Shown in pieces: positions 54,222-63,360 of a DNA stretch of 64,000 nucleotides. The notes beneath the pieces were generated by a model that worked only from the letters and a program-made list of their open reading frames with translations, was not told where the DNA came from and did no database searches. The DNA comes from WJKG01 sp964627305 (lineage in GTDB: Bacteria; Zixibacteria; MSB-5A5; GN15; FEB-12). Every line of letters begins with the position of its first letter. Position 1 is the stretch's first letter. The position numbers and the translations under genes are program-made. The stretch covers positions 239,728 to 303,727 of the forward strand of contig CAZVHP010000005.1 in assembly GCA_964627305.1 (NCBI GenBank), given 5' to 3'.

Positions 54222-56591
54222 ATGATTGATCAGCACAGTCTCACAACCCTGGAGTTCTCAAAGGTCATCGACCGCATTGCAGGCAAGTGCCTCACTCCGC
54301 ACGGCCCCGAACAGGTGCGGGCGTTTCAGCCGATGACCGACCGCGCTCTCATCGAGCGCCGCAGCACTGAGATTACCCAGATGAAGGACATTGTCAATTT
54401 CGGCGATGCCTTCCCCCTGTGGCGGATCGAGGACTGCCGCGAGCTGCTCGCACAGGCCCGGATACAGGGACACTATCTCGACCCCAAGCAGTTTCGTACG
54501 CTTCTGCAACTGGTCGAGATCTCCATCGACCTCCACGGCTACCATCGCGAAGGACGTGACAACTTCCCCCAACTGGCCGAGCACCTGCAGCACGTTCGCG
54601 CCTTTCCGGAGCTGAAGACCGAGATCACACGTGCCATCGATGATGATGGCGAGATTCGTGACAGCGCCTCCCCTGCCCTGAAGAAGATCCGAGCCGACCT
54701 GCATGACAGCCGGCGAACCATTGTCGCCCGCATGCGCAAGATTCTCGGCGAACACCAGAAGCAGGCTGGCTGGCAGGACGATGTTGTCACCCAGCGTTCG
54801 GGGCGATATGTCATTCCGGTCCCCTCTAACCAGTACCGGGGCGATATGGGCATTCTGCACGATCGCAGCCAGTCCGGCGCCACGCTGTTTATCGAGCCGC
54901 CACAGACGGTCGAGCTGAACAACAAGATCAACATGCTCATTCAGGAGGAGCACTACGAAATCGAACGCATCCTCCTGGCCCTGACTGCCGAAGTCGCCGC
55001 TCGCGCCGACGCCCTTACCGAAAACGTCCGTCGGATCGGGCATCTCGATGCTGTCCACGCCGCAGCCACCTTCTCCAATGACATACAGGGCACACGACCG
55101 ATACTGGCCGAGAAGGATGCCGTTCTCGATCTGCGCGATGCTCGCCATCCCCTCCTGATCGTACACTTCCGTGACATCATGAAAGTGGTGCCGACCAGCC
55201 TTGAGCTTGGCGACACTCGCCAGGGACTGCTCATCACCGGTCCGAATACGGGCGGCAAGACGATTGCTCTCAAAACGATAGGTCTCGCCGTTCTCATGGC
55301 TCAGGCCGGCCTTCACATTGCCGCGGCAGAGGGATCGACAATCGGCCTGTTCCGGCACATCTTCGCCGATATCGGCGATGAGCAGTCTATCGAGTTGTCG
55401 CTGTCCACCTTCTCTTCGCACGTGCGCAATATCATCCGGGGCCTGCGCTCGGCGGACTCGCAGACGCTGCTGCTGTACGATGAGATCGGCGCCGGCACCG
55501 ACCCGCGCGAAGGAGCCGCCCTCGCCGAAGCTATCATTCACTACGCGCTCGACAAAGGCGCGAAGCTGCTGGTCACGACCCACTATTCACAACTCAAGAC
55601 GCTCGCACTGGACAATCCCGAGATCGAAAACGCCTCGCTGGAGTTCGACCGCGAGACCCTCGCCCCCACCTATCGCCTGCACATCGGGCTTCCCGGTTCT
55701 TCGTACGCCATCCAGATAGCCCGACGGCTCGGCATGCCGGCCGAGATCTGCGACAAGGCCGCGGCCGCTGTCGGAACCGGCGAGCGCGATCTCTCCGAGC
55801 TGATTGCTGCCCTGCAATCCGACCTCACCAAACTGCACCAGGACCGCAACGAACTGACCCAGCGCCTCGACAAAGCCCGACAACTCGAGGAATACTACCG
55901 AAGCCAGGTCGAGAGCCTCAAGAACGAGGTCGAGGCAAAACGGAAGCAGGGTCTTGAAGACACGATGAGATTCCTTGATCAGACCCGCAGGGACGTCGAA
56001 CACTTGGTGGCCGACATCCGCAGTTCCAAAGCGTCCGGAAAGTCCGTCAAGGATTTCCATCGAAAGATGAAGGTGGCACAGCAGAAGTTGGGTGAGTTGA
56101 AGGCCACAACACAGCCACAACCGGAGCTGGACCAGTCGTCATTTGCGGTTGGTGACACAGTGGAAATCATCTCCTTTGGTACCGTCGGTGAAGTCGAGGA
56201 GCTGCTCGACAATGACCGCGCCCGCGTAGTTGTCAATAACGTCCGGACCACGGTCGACTTTCGCAACCTGCGCAAAGTCAGCGACGGTACTCCGCGCGGT
56301 CGTCGCCCGGCAGTGAAATCGGTCGCCCGTGACGTTGCCCAGATCGAAAGCCCTGAAATCCATCTTCTCGGCATGACTGTCGATGAGGCTATCGATGCGC
56401 TCGACAAGTTCATCGGGCGGGCCGTCATTGCCGGAATGCAGCAGATCTATGTCGTACACGGCAAAGGCACCGGGGCGCTCCGGCGCAACCTGTCCACATG
56501 GCTCAAACAGCACCGCGATGTCGAATCAATCCGCCTGGGCGACTGGGGCGAGGGCGGCAGCGGTGTCACTATCGTCAAACTGCGGAGCTGA
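54222..56591 (+). CDS. mutS2: Endonuclease MutS2
   Basis: 789 aa from ATG 54222 (the longer frame would begin inside the terminator). The core ATPase has Walker A GPNTGGKT at 340-347, then LLLYDEIGAGTDPREG (Walker B) and LVTTHYSQLKTLALD. A coiled-coil follows (about 520-640). The C-terminal Smr domain (about 710-789) contains VVHGKGTGALR with H746, but the usual LDLRG motif is IHLLG here (713-717), lacking the Asp and Arg. MutS2 proteins act on branched DNA and on stalled ribosomes. It is just after the cvpA terminator and before dnaG. Confidence 0.95.
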   Translation: MIDQHSLTTLEFSKVIDRIAGKCLTPHGPEQVRAFQPMTDRALIERRSTEITQMKDIVNFGDAFPLWRIEDCRELLAQARIQGHYLDPKQFRTLLQLVEISIDLHGYHREGRDNFPQLAEHLQHVRAFPELKTEITRAIDDDGEIRDSASPALKKIRADLHDSRRTIVARMRKILGEHQKQAGWQDDVVTQRSGRYVIPVPSNQYRGDMGILHDRSQSGATLFIEPPQTVELNNKINMLIQEEHYEIERILLALTAEVAARADALTENVRRIGHLDAVHAAATFSNDIQGTRPILAEKDAVLDLRDARHPLLIVHFRDIMKVVPTSLELGDTRQGLLITGPNTGGKTIALKTIGLAVLMAQAGLHIAAAEGSTIGLFRHIFADIGDEQSIELSLSTFSSHVRNIIRGLRSADSQTLLLYDEIGAGTDPREGAALAEAIIHYALDKGAKLLVTTHYSQLKTLALDNPEIENASLEFDRETLAPTYRLHIGLPGSSYAIQIARRLGMPAEICDKAAAAVGTGERDLSELIAALQSDLTKLHQDRNELTQRLDKARQLEEYYRSQVESLKNEVEAKRKQGLEDTMRFLDQTRRDVEHLVADIRSSKASGKSVKDFHRKMKVAQQKLGELKATTQPQPELDQSSFAVGDTVEIISFGTVGEVEELLDNDRARVVVNNVRTTVDFRNLRKVSDGTPRGRRPAVKSVARDVAQIESPEIHLLGMTVDEAIDALDKFIGRAVIAGMQQIYVVHGKGTGALRRNLSTWLKQHRDVESIRLGDWGEGGSGVTIVKLRS

Positions 56592-56610
56592 ACGTAACAC
56601 CCGTACGACC

Positions 56611-58335
56611 ATGATACCTGAGGACACGATAGACCAGATACGCCAGTCAAGTGACATTGTCGATGTCATCGGCGGCTACCTGCGTCTGAAAAAGCGCGGG
56701 CGCAATTTCCTCGCCCTGTGTCCGTTCCATACCGAAAAAACTCCCTCGTTCACGGTCTCGCCCGAAAAACAGATCTACCACTGCTTCGGATGCGGCGCCA
56801 GCGGCAATGTCTTCACGTTCCTGATGGAACACGAGAAAATGAGCTTCGTCGAGGCCGCCAGATTCCTTGCCCAGAAAGCCAACATCACCATCCGCGAGGA
56901 CAGACAGGACAGCGCCCGCCGTGAACGACTCGAGACGATCGCCTGGGCTAACCGCGTGGCGCTGGAATACTTCCGCGGCATGCTCCAAAACCAGCGATAC
57001 CAGGTGGTACTGGAAAAGTATCTGCGGGGCAAGCGGCAGATTACTGACGCCGCGATCGATCACTTCCAGCTTGGCCTCGCCGGGGAAGAATGGGACGGCC
57101 TGATCCGACATGCCCGCAGCAGGGACCTCATGCCCGACCAGCTGGTCGAGGCCGGACTCGCATTGAAAAACGAGGAGCGCGGCTCGTACTTCGATCGCTT
57201 CCGACAGCGCCTGATGATCCCCATTTTCAATCTCTCGGACAATCCTATCGCATTCGGCGGTCGAACGCTCAAGAAGGGTGAACCGGCCAAATATGTCAAT
57301 TCGCCGGAGACCCCCCTCTACAACAAGAGCAGCGTCCTCTACGGTCTCAATCAGGCCCGCAGCGCCATCCGTTACGCTGGTTTCGCCTACATCGTCGAAG
57401 GGTATTTCGATGTCATCTCGCTCTGGCAGGCGGGAATACCCAATGTCGTGGCCTCATCGGGAACCGCTTTCACCGCCCAGCAGGCACGACTGCTCGGACG
57501 CTTCGCCGAGGAGGTATACCTGTTTTTCGATGCCGACAGCGCCGGTCGCAATGCCGCCATCCGCTCAGTCGACGTCCTCTACGACGCCGAACTGGAGGTG
57601 AAGGTGATCGAGGCCCCCGAAGGAGAGGACCCGGACTCCCTCGCCCGCGAACAGGGCGCCGAGGCAATCGAGGCGCTGCGCAGTCAGGCAACCGGCTTTG
57701 TCGCTTACCGTGTGCGCCATGTCCAGATTGAAAAGACTGGTGTTGTCGGACGCGAAAAACTCGTCAAAGAATTGCGAGCCGTTGGCAACCGCATCGGCGA
57801 CCCTACCCGCCGTGAGCTGTTTTTCGATGAGGCCGCCAGTCGCCTCGGCGTCAACACATCCCTCTTCCAGATCGACAGCCCAGCGACGGCAGAACCTGTC
57901 CCCCGCCGGCGGTCGCAGACACAGGCACCCGACGAGTTCAACTTCCTGTCGCTGTTGTTCGTCTACAATGACGATCTGGAACCCGTCTTCGAAACCATCG
58001 CTCCCGATGATATCGACTCAAGGAAGCTCTCTCGCCTCTACTCCGCCATGATCGCCCAGTATCGGAGCCTGGGACGACTCGATGCCGCCCGGCTCGTACA
58101 ACAACAGGCCGATCCGGACTTCCGCTCGTTGATAGCCGAGGTCGCCAGCGTCGAATGGGACGACGTCGATGTAACCAACAAACTGCGCACCGCCATCCAG
58201 ACAATCATGGAAATGAAACGCCGTCGTGTTCGCACCAGGCTGATGACCGATCTCAGGAAAGCGGAAGCCTCCGGCGACACCGAGGAGGCCAACCGTCTGC
58301 TCCGCGAAATCGAGAGGTACTTTGGCGATGATTAA
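56611..58335 (+). CDS. dnaG: DNA primase DnaG
   Basis: 574 aa, begins MIPEDTIDQIRQSSDIVDVI. Zinc finger with C37, H40, C58 and C61 (LCPFHTEKTPSFTVSPE and CFGCGASGN), RNA polymerase domain, Toprim motifs IVEGYFDVISLWQAG, FDADSAGRNA and ASSGTAFTAQQARLL. The C-terminal helicase-interacting part is shorter and variable. It synthesises RNA primers at replication forks. Longer frames upstream run into mutS2 and are not supported. It is followed by recN with an 8-bp overlap; in many bacteria rpoD would follow. Confidence 0.95.
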   Translation: MIPEDTIDQIRQSSDIVDVIGGYLRLKKRGRNFLALCPFHTEKTPSFTVSPEKQIYHCFGCGASGNVFTFLMEHEKMSFVEAARFLAQKANITIREDRQDSARRERLETIAWANRVALEYFRGMLQNQRYQVVLEKYLRGKRQITDAAIDHFQLGLAGEEWDGLIRHARSRDLMPDQLVEAGLALKNEERGSYFDRFRQRLMIPIFNLSDNPIAFGGRTLKKGEPAKYVNSPETPLYNKSSVLYGLNQARSAIRYAGFAYIVEGYFDVISLWQAGIPNVVASSGTAFTAQQARLLGRFAEEVYLFFDADSAGRNAAIRSVDVLYDAELEVKVIEAPEGEDPDSLAREQGAEAIEALRSQATGFVAYRVRHVQIEKTGVVGREKLVKELRAVGNRIGDPTRRELFFDEAASRLGVNTSLFQIDSPATAEPVPRRRSQTQAPDEFNFLSLLFVYNDDLEPVFETIAPDDIDSRKLSRLYSAMIAQYRSLGRLDAARLVQQQADPDFRSLIAEVASVEWDDVDVTNKLRTAIQTIMEMKRRRVRTRLMTDLRKAEASGDTEEANRLLREIERYFGDD

Positions 58336-59989
58336 GCGGCTGGAGATCGAGAACATCGCCCTGGTCGATCATGCCGTCATCGAATTCGAACGCGGCCTGT
58401 CCACCCTGACCGGTGAAACCGGAGGCGGCAAGTCGGTCGTGGTCACCTCCCTCGCCCTGGCGCTGGGTGCCCGAGCGGACCGCGAGTACGTCCGCCACGG
58501 CGCCGAACAGGCCCGCATTGTTGCGCAGTTCTCGCTGGAGGATATTCCGATAACAGCCCGCAGACGCCTCCCTGAGCGGCTAAGGGCGTGCGAGGAATTC
58601 ACGGTTGAACGCGTCGTCACGGCCAGCGGCCAGAGCCGCGCTAAGCTCGACGGCGAAAACATCACTGTTGGCGAACTGCGCGAGTTGACAACCGACATCG
58701 CCGAGATCCTCAGTCAACACGCCTCACAACGCCTGATGGATGACACCAACCACCTGATCTTTTTGGATCGCTTCGCCGGTCTCGAATCCGAGGTGGCACA
58801 ACTCGCCGAACGCTACCACGCGTGGCAACAGAGCGCCACCCGGTTGCGCCAACTCCAAAGGCAGCGTGAGCAACTGATCAATGAGCGTGAACTGCTCTCG
58901 TTCCAGCGACAGGAAATCGAGCAGGCCGAATTGCGTGCCGGTGAAGAAATCGAACTCGAGAGCGAACGCCGACGCCTCGACTCGGCGCGCGAACTGATGT
59001 CCGGCGCGGCAGCCATACAGCAGCTTCTTGGCGGCGAGGACAACTCGGTCAGCATGATGCTGGGCACGGCCCGCAGGGAGCTGGCCGTTATGGCGCGCCT
59101 CGATGACCGTCTGGCCGACAAGTTGCGGACCCTGCAGAGCGCGGAGCTGGAGATCGAGGAGTTGCGTCGCGATATGGAGCAATACGGCGCCTCAATCGAG
59201 GACGACCCGCAACGGCTCGACCAGATCAACGAACGCCTAACCGAGATATACCGCCTGAAGAAGAAGTACGGCAACACCGAACAGGCCGTGCTGGACCATC
59301 TTGAGAGGATCAGCCACGAACTGGACACCAGCCTCCCCCCCGATGACCACATCGCCCGGCTCACAACCGAGACGGCGCAACAGCTCGATCACTACGCAGA
59401 ACTGGCGCGCGCAGTGAGCACCAAACGGGAAAAGGCCGCCGAAACCCTCCGCCGAGCGGTGCTTTCACAACTGCCGGATCTGGCTATTGACAACGGCGAT
59501 TTCATCTGCGAGTTCATCCGCCAGTCTGGCACCGACCCTTCGATTGAGTTTATGGGTGACAGCGTCACTTTCGGAGAAAATGGGCTGGAACAAGCTCGCT
59601 TCCTGTTCACCGCCAATCCCGGCGAACCCCTCAAGTCGCTTTCGAAGACGGCCTCCGGAGGCGAACTCTCCCGCGTCTTGCTCGCCCTCAAACTGGCGGA
59701 GAAACAACAGCGTACCGGCGGTTGCGGCCTCATGGTGTTCGATGAAATCGATACCGGCATCGGCGGCCGCACGGCCCTTGCCCTCGCCGAAAAACTCAAG
59801 GAGCTCTCAGGCCAGGCCCAGGTAATGGTCATCACCCACCTGCACCAGATCGCCCGCCTGGCCGATCACCATTATGTCGCCGACAAGATTGCCGCCCCCG
59901 ATGGCCGCACGCTCATCAAAGTCGAGCGCCTCAGCGGCGAACGAATCAACCGGGAAATCGACCGGATGCTGGCTATTGTCGAAGAGTAA
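58328..59989 (+). CDS. recN: DNA repair protein RecN
   Basis: 553 aa SMC-like ATPase. The N-terminal head has LEIENIALVDHAVIEFERGLSTL and Walker A GETGGGKS (residues 29-36; most RecN proteins have Ala at the fifth position). Two long coiled-coils (about 150-370, e.g. LRQLQRQREQLINERELLS) are followed by the C-terminal head with ASGGELSRVLLALKLAEK, Walker B LMVFDEIDTGIGGRTALAL and MVITHLHQIARLADHHY. RecN binds DNA ends in double-strand break repair. Its ATG lies 8 bp inside dnaG, so the two are coupled. Confidence 0.95.
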   Translation: MIKRLEIENIALVDHAVIEFERGLSTLTGETGGGKSVVVTSLALALGARADREYVRHGAEQARIVAQFSLEDIPITARRRLPERLRACEEFTVERVVTASGQSRAKLDGENITVGELRELTTDIAEILSQHASQRLMDDTNHLIFLDRFAGLESEVAQLAERYHAWQQSATRLRQLQRQREQLINERELLSFQRQEIEQAELRAGEEIELESERRRLDSARELMSGAAAIQQLLGGEDNSVSMMLGTARRELAVMARLDDRLADKLRTLQSAELEIEELRRDMEQYGASIEDDPQRLDQINERLTEIYRLKKKYGNTEQAVLDHLERISHELDTSLPPDDHIARLTTETAQQLDHYAELARAVSTKREKAAETLRRAVLSQLPDLAIDNGDFICEFIRQSGTDPSIEFMGDSVTFGENGLEQARFLFTANPGEPLKSLSKTASGGELSRVLLALKLAEKQQRTGGCGLMVFDEIDTGIGGRTALALAEKLKELSGQAQVMVITHLHQIARLADHHYVADKIAAPDGRTLIKVERLSGERINREIDRMLAIVEE

Positions 59990-60137
59990 CGCTCGTACAC
60001 ACCCGCTGTTATCTTATTGCCCACCAGTTTTTTACCTTGCCCACGCAACAACCGCCGGGTTCCTTCGAATAATACCAAAGCAGGTGAATAATCCCTCCTC
60101 GCGCAGGTATATACCATAACAAGAGGTGAAACGCGCG

Positions 60138-60686
60138 ATGTGTACTGACGCGACATTGGTGAGCGGAATTGCTGCCGGCGACAAGAAAGCCCTTGGCCTT
60201 CTCGTCCAACGGCACAAGAAACTGGCCTATCGTCTGGCGCTCGGGTTGGTTGGTAACAAAGACGATGCCTTCGACATTTCTCAGGAAGCCTTCCTGCGAG
60301 TCTATCGCTCCGCCGCTACTTATGATCAGACGCAACCGTTCCTGCCCTGGTTCTACACGATCATCTCCAACCTGTGCAAAACGTGGTTGCGCAAACGCAG
60401 CCGCTATGAGCACCGGGCCGTCGACCTCGATGATGTCTCCTTCCTGCTGGTGGACACCAGGACCCCGGACACGGCACTTGAGACCAGGGAGCTGATCGAC
60501 CGTCTGCGCCGGGCACTCATGGAACTGCCGTTCAAGGATCGAGAAATCATCACGCTCCAGCATTTCCGGGACCTGAGCTATGATGAAATCGCAGTACTGC
60601 TGGGCATCCCCAGGGGCACAGTCATGTCACGCCTGTACTATGCGCGCAAGAAACTGCTAAACCTGATGAGGCTCCACGATGACTAA
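60138..60686 (+). CDS. ECF-type RNA polymerase sigma factor
   Basis: 182 aa from the ATG at 60138 (AAGAGGTG upstream). Region 2 is clear: LVQRHKKLAYRLALGLVGNKDDAFDISQEAFLRVYRSAATYD; the FLPWFYTIISNLCKTWLRKR helix completes it. Region 4 has ALMELPFKDREIITLQHFRDLSYDEIAVLLGIPRGTVMSRLYYARKKLL, a helix-turn-helix for the -35 box. It lacks regions 1 and 3, as extracytoplasmic-function factors do. The following membrane protein overlaps by 8 bp and is probably its anti-sigma factor. Confidence 0.95.
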   Translation: MCTDATLVSGIAAGDKKALGLLVQRHKKLAYRLALGLVGNKDDAFDISQEAFLRVYRSAATYDQTQPFLPWFYTIISNLCKTWLRKRSRYEHRAVDLDDVSFLLVDTRTPDTALETRELIDRLRRALMELPFKDREIITLQHFRDLSYDEIAVLLGIPRGTVMSRLYYARKKLLNLMRLHDD

Positions 60687-61122
60687 CGACATGCATGAGT
60701 GGCTCGCCGGCTATGTCGACGGTGAGCTGCCCGAGGAGCAACGCAGGCAATTCGAGGAGGAACTGAAGCGCAATCCAAAGCTTCGCGAGGAGCTGGCAAC
60801 GTTTCAGAAACTGCAGGAGGTAACGGGCATGGTCCGCTATGCCGATTTGCCGGACGAGGTCTGGGAAAGCTACTGGGCCAACATCTACCGGCGCCTTGAA
60901 CGTGGCATCGGCTGGATTGTCTTCTCAGCTGGCGCGATTATTCTGTTGCTGTTCGGGCTGTATCACGCCATGTCCAGCCTGTACGCCGCCGCCGATATCC
61001 CCCTGTGGGTCAAAATCGGCATCACCGGTGTCCTGGCCGGCAGCATCATTCTGCTTGTGTCCTACGGCCGAGAACGATTGTTTGCGTACAACCGTGACAG
61101 GTACAAAGAGGTCAAACGATGA
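60679..61122 (+). CDS. Membrane anti-sigma factor candidate
   Basis: 147 aa. The N-terminal soluble part (MHEWLAGYVDGELPEEQRRQFEEELKRNPKLREELATFQ) has the helical YVDGELP pattern of anti-sigma domains, but I do not see the zinc-binding HxxxCxxC. Two membrane helices follow (GIGWIVFSAGAIILLLFGLYHA and WVKIGITGVLAGSIILLVSY), with a basic tail. It overlaps the sigma gene by 8 bp and the next gene by 4 bp. The role as a negative partner of the ECF factor is inferred from position and architecture. Confidence 0.7.
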   Translation: MTNDMHEWLAGYVDGELPEEQRRQFEEELKRNPKLREELATFQKLQEVTGMVRYADLPDEVWESYWANIYRRLERGIGWIVFSAGAIILLLFGLYHAMSSLYAAADIPLWVKIGITGVLAGSIILLVSYGRERLFAYNRDRYKEVKR

Positions 61123-61454
61123 CAGGAGCTATCATTCTCTCTACCAGCGACGACATCGCTCATAAACGGATCGTCAAAACGCTGGGACTGGTCAAAGGGA
61201 ACACCATTCGCGCCCGACACCTTGGCCGCGACATCGCCGCTGCCTTTCGCAATATGGTCGGCGGCGAAATCTCCGACTACACCAAGCTGATCGGGGAATC
61301 GCGCGAACAGGCGATCGATCGCATGGTTGAAGAGGCCCGTGCTATGGGCGCCAACGCAATAGTGACTATCCGCTTTTCCACCTCGGAGATCATGCAGGGC
61401 GCGGCCGAATTGCTGGCCTACGGTACCGCCGTCATCGTCGAAGACGACGAGTGA
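61119..61454 (+). CDS. YbjQ/UPF0145 family protein
   Basis: 111 aa. The family hallmarks are IILSTSDDIAHKRIVKTLGLVKGNTIRA with the conserved G-x-V-x-G-x-x-x-R-x step, then the NMVGGEISDYTKLIGESREQAIDRMVEEARAMGANAIVTIRF block. UPF0145 proteins form pentamers; function unknown, although metal binding has been suggested. It overlaps the anti-sigma candidate gene by four bases (ATGA), so it belongs to the same transcript as the sigma factor. Confidence 0.92.
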   Translation: MTGAIILSTSDDIAHKRIVKTLGLVKGNTIRARHLGRDIAAAFRNMVGGEISDYTKLIGESREQAIDRMVEEARAMGANAIVTIRFSTSEIMQGAAELLAYGTAVIVEDDE

Positions 61455-61522
61455 ACTGACGCACCGCTTGCACAGATGCATTCAACGAGTCGCATGAGCC
61501 TGTGCCCACGCCGGGTGTGCCA

Positions 61523-62176
61523 CTACAACCGGACTCCGATCATGAAGGACAGATTCCTGTTCTTGACCGATGGATCACCTTCGAGATAGAAGTTATCGCC
61601 CGGTTCCTCACCGGATATACTGTTCACTTTGTCGGCATCGATCGTGTTGGACAGACCCAGCGTATATCTGACATCAAGAGTAACACGCTTGTAATCAATT
61701 CCTCCACCGAACACCAACCCCACATCCAGAGACTTCGTCCCGTCGGAGACATCGAGTGACCTGTCGCTGTACCCCACCTCTGATTTCAACAACACGCTGA
61801 TCGCCGGTCCGACAAACAGGTTCGGATGGAACGGGCCCGCAGGCACAAGGTCATACTTCAACAACACCAGGAATTCCAGATAATCGGTGAACCAATAGGG
61901 ATCGACAAAGAAGATGTTCTTCTCAGCCCCCTTGTAAACATACAGAATCTCTGGCTGTACCGCGAATTGACGACTGAGGTTGTAAGTCAGGAAAGCACCT
62001 CCGGTGAATCCGACTCGGCTGTCAAGGAAGTCGTTTAGCTCATCGTAGGCGGTGTTGATTGAGGCGATGGTAAAGCCGAGCTTGAAGCCTTTACCGGTCA
62101 CGCCGGTAGTCCCCTCTTGTGCGCTCTTTGCGACACCCGGCAACAGGATGACCACCAGCAGGAGCAGCTTTTTCAT
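61523..62176 (-). CDS. Outer-membrane beta-barrel (porin-like) protein
   Basis: 217 aa with a signal peptide (KKLLLLVVILLPGVAKSA) and GAGGACGT upstream. The mature sequence alternates polar and hydrophobic residues as expected for an eight-stranded barrel (GFKLGFTIASINTAYDEL, GGAFLTYNLSRQFAVQPEILYVYKG, FGGGIDYKRVTLDVRYTLGLSN) and ends NLSFMIGVRL, with the terminal aromatic/hydrophobic pattern used for barrel assembly. It resembles the OmpA/OMP_b-brl_2 group. Function unknown. It converges with the sigma operon. Confidence 0.85.
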   Translation of the reverse strand: MKKLLLLVVILLPGVAKSAQEGTTGVTGKGFKLGFTIASINTAYDELNDFLDSRVGFTGGAFLTYNLSRQFAVQPEILYVYKGAEKNIFFVDPYWFTDYLEFLVLLKYDLVPAGPFHPNLFVGPAISVLLKSEVGYSDRSLDVSDGTKSLDVGLVFGGGIDYKRVTLDVRYTLGLSNTIDADKVNSISGEEPGDNFYLEGDPSVKNRNLSFMIGVRL

Positions 62177-62334
62177 GGGACGTCCTCGCGTCGATATTGT
62201 TCACCGATCTGTCTTCCTTCGACCGCACGATACCGACATTTCAGTCCACAAACAAGAAAGACCGACTTCTCGTTTTACAGTCACCGAATGTGAAGGTAGC
62301 CACCAGCGCGCGCATCCGACGAATAGTCCAGTAA

Positions 62335-63117
62335 TCAATCCCGAACACAACGCACCGAAAGCCCGTTCTGCATGTTGCTGTGGTAACGACTGATCCCCGA
62401 ATTGTCGTTGTACAAATAGCGCGACCACGCGTCGAGACTGTCGTACGCCGTGGAGGACCAGAAGTAACCGTTGAAACCCATGTTGTTGAAGTGACCGAGA
62501 TAGTTGCGGAACCCTCCGGGCACCGCGCTGAAACCGCTTTCGTTGGTGGCGCTCGCATTGGGGCTGATCCACTGTGAGGTACCAGTGTCTTTGAGCTTCC
62601 CCCCCACGTCCTCGGCCATCTCTCGAAAGCCCTTCGAATCAGCCTCAGACCGGCTCATACCAAGATACACCTCCAGTTGCTTCCACTCGTCATCGGTCGG
62701 CACATGCCAGCCGTCCGGCGCAATACCTCGCGCGTCGGTCACAGCGTGCCAGTTGTACAGCCTGCCATAGGCCTCAACACTCCCCGAATCGTTATCGTAT
62801 TCGCAATAGGCCCCTTCGGCAAGACCCGACCAGGCGCCGGAATCAGCGGCATGAAGAATCGCGTCGCCATTGCGGTAATGCACAACCTTCAGATTCTCCA
62901 CCATCCAGCACTGATCACCGATCAGAACGGTCCGATACACATGGCCGTCAATATCCGTCACCGTCGGAGGACAGCCGCTCTCCTCAATGACTCCTTCGGT
63001 AGCGGACACCGGGACTTCATCGTTCGTTATCTCGACAGTCGTTGATTCCGCATGAACCAACCCAGTTGAGACGACCAGCAAACACAACACCACCTGCAGA
63101 CTCCTCGCACGCATCAT
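62335..63117 (-). CDS. Secreted FISUMP-domain protein
   Basis: 260 aa with start ATG 63115-63117 (AGGAG upstream); an ATG directly after it is equally good. The signal peptide is MMRARSLQVVLCLLVVSTGLVHA. The rest is a Fibrobacter succinogenes major paralogous domain: VTDIDGHVYRTVLIGDQCWM, VENLKVVHYRNGDAI, GRLYNWHAV, APDGWHVPTDDEWKQLEVYLG, GGKLKDTGTSQW, FSAVPGGFRN, YFWSSTAYD and the ending SVRCVRD. These domains are common in secreted FCB proteins; their role is not settled. It lies near the beta-barrel gene on the same strand, about 158 bp upstream of it. Confidence 0.88.
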   Translation of the reverse strand: MMRARSLQVVLCLLVVSTGLVHAESTTVEITNDEVPVSATEGVIEESGCPPTVTDIDGHVYRTVLIGDQCWMVENLKVVHYRNGDAILHAADSGAWSGLAEGAYCEYDNDSGSVEAYGRLYNWHAVTDARGIAPDGWHVPTDDEWKQLEVYLGMSRSEADSKGFREMAEDVGGKLKDTGTSQWISPNASATNESGFSAVPGGFRNYLGHFNNMGFNGYFWSSTAYDSLDAWSRYLYNDNSGISRYHSNMQNGLSVRCVRD

Positions 63118-63228
63118 AGGACTCCTCTTGCTTGACCATCGCTTGACTATGCACAGAATAGCCGCAATGATCTGCTTGCGCAAGGTCTTCCGCCGTCCCG
63201 TCCCGAGCTCTTCTTCCTGACGGCGCCC

Positions 63229-63252
63229 GGTGCCCCACAGCTTGCTGTGGGT
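63229..63252 (+). repeat. REP-like hairpin, left copy (24 bp)
   Basis: A 24-bp unit whose centre CCCACAGC..GCTGTGGG folds as a perfect 8-bp hairpin. The exact inverse occurs at 63881-63904, so the two copies flank the RAYT-type gene in opposite orientation. Confidence 0.85.
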
Positions 63253-63360
63253 TCAGTCCACATCGCATCACCAATCTCCCAAATCGGACCAAAACGTCTT
63301 GAAATCATCGGTCCGATCCACTATCTTAGATGCGAACGACCTCTATCCGGGGACCCTGAG

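Noticed and set aside
54258..55583. 441-codon open frame on the minus strand inside mutS2.
   Set aside because: Antisense shadow of a clear mutS2 gene, with no start signal or recognisable domain.
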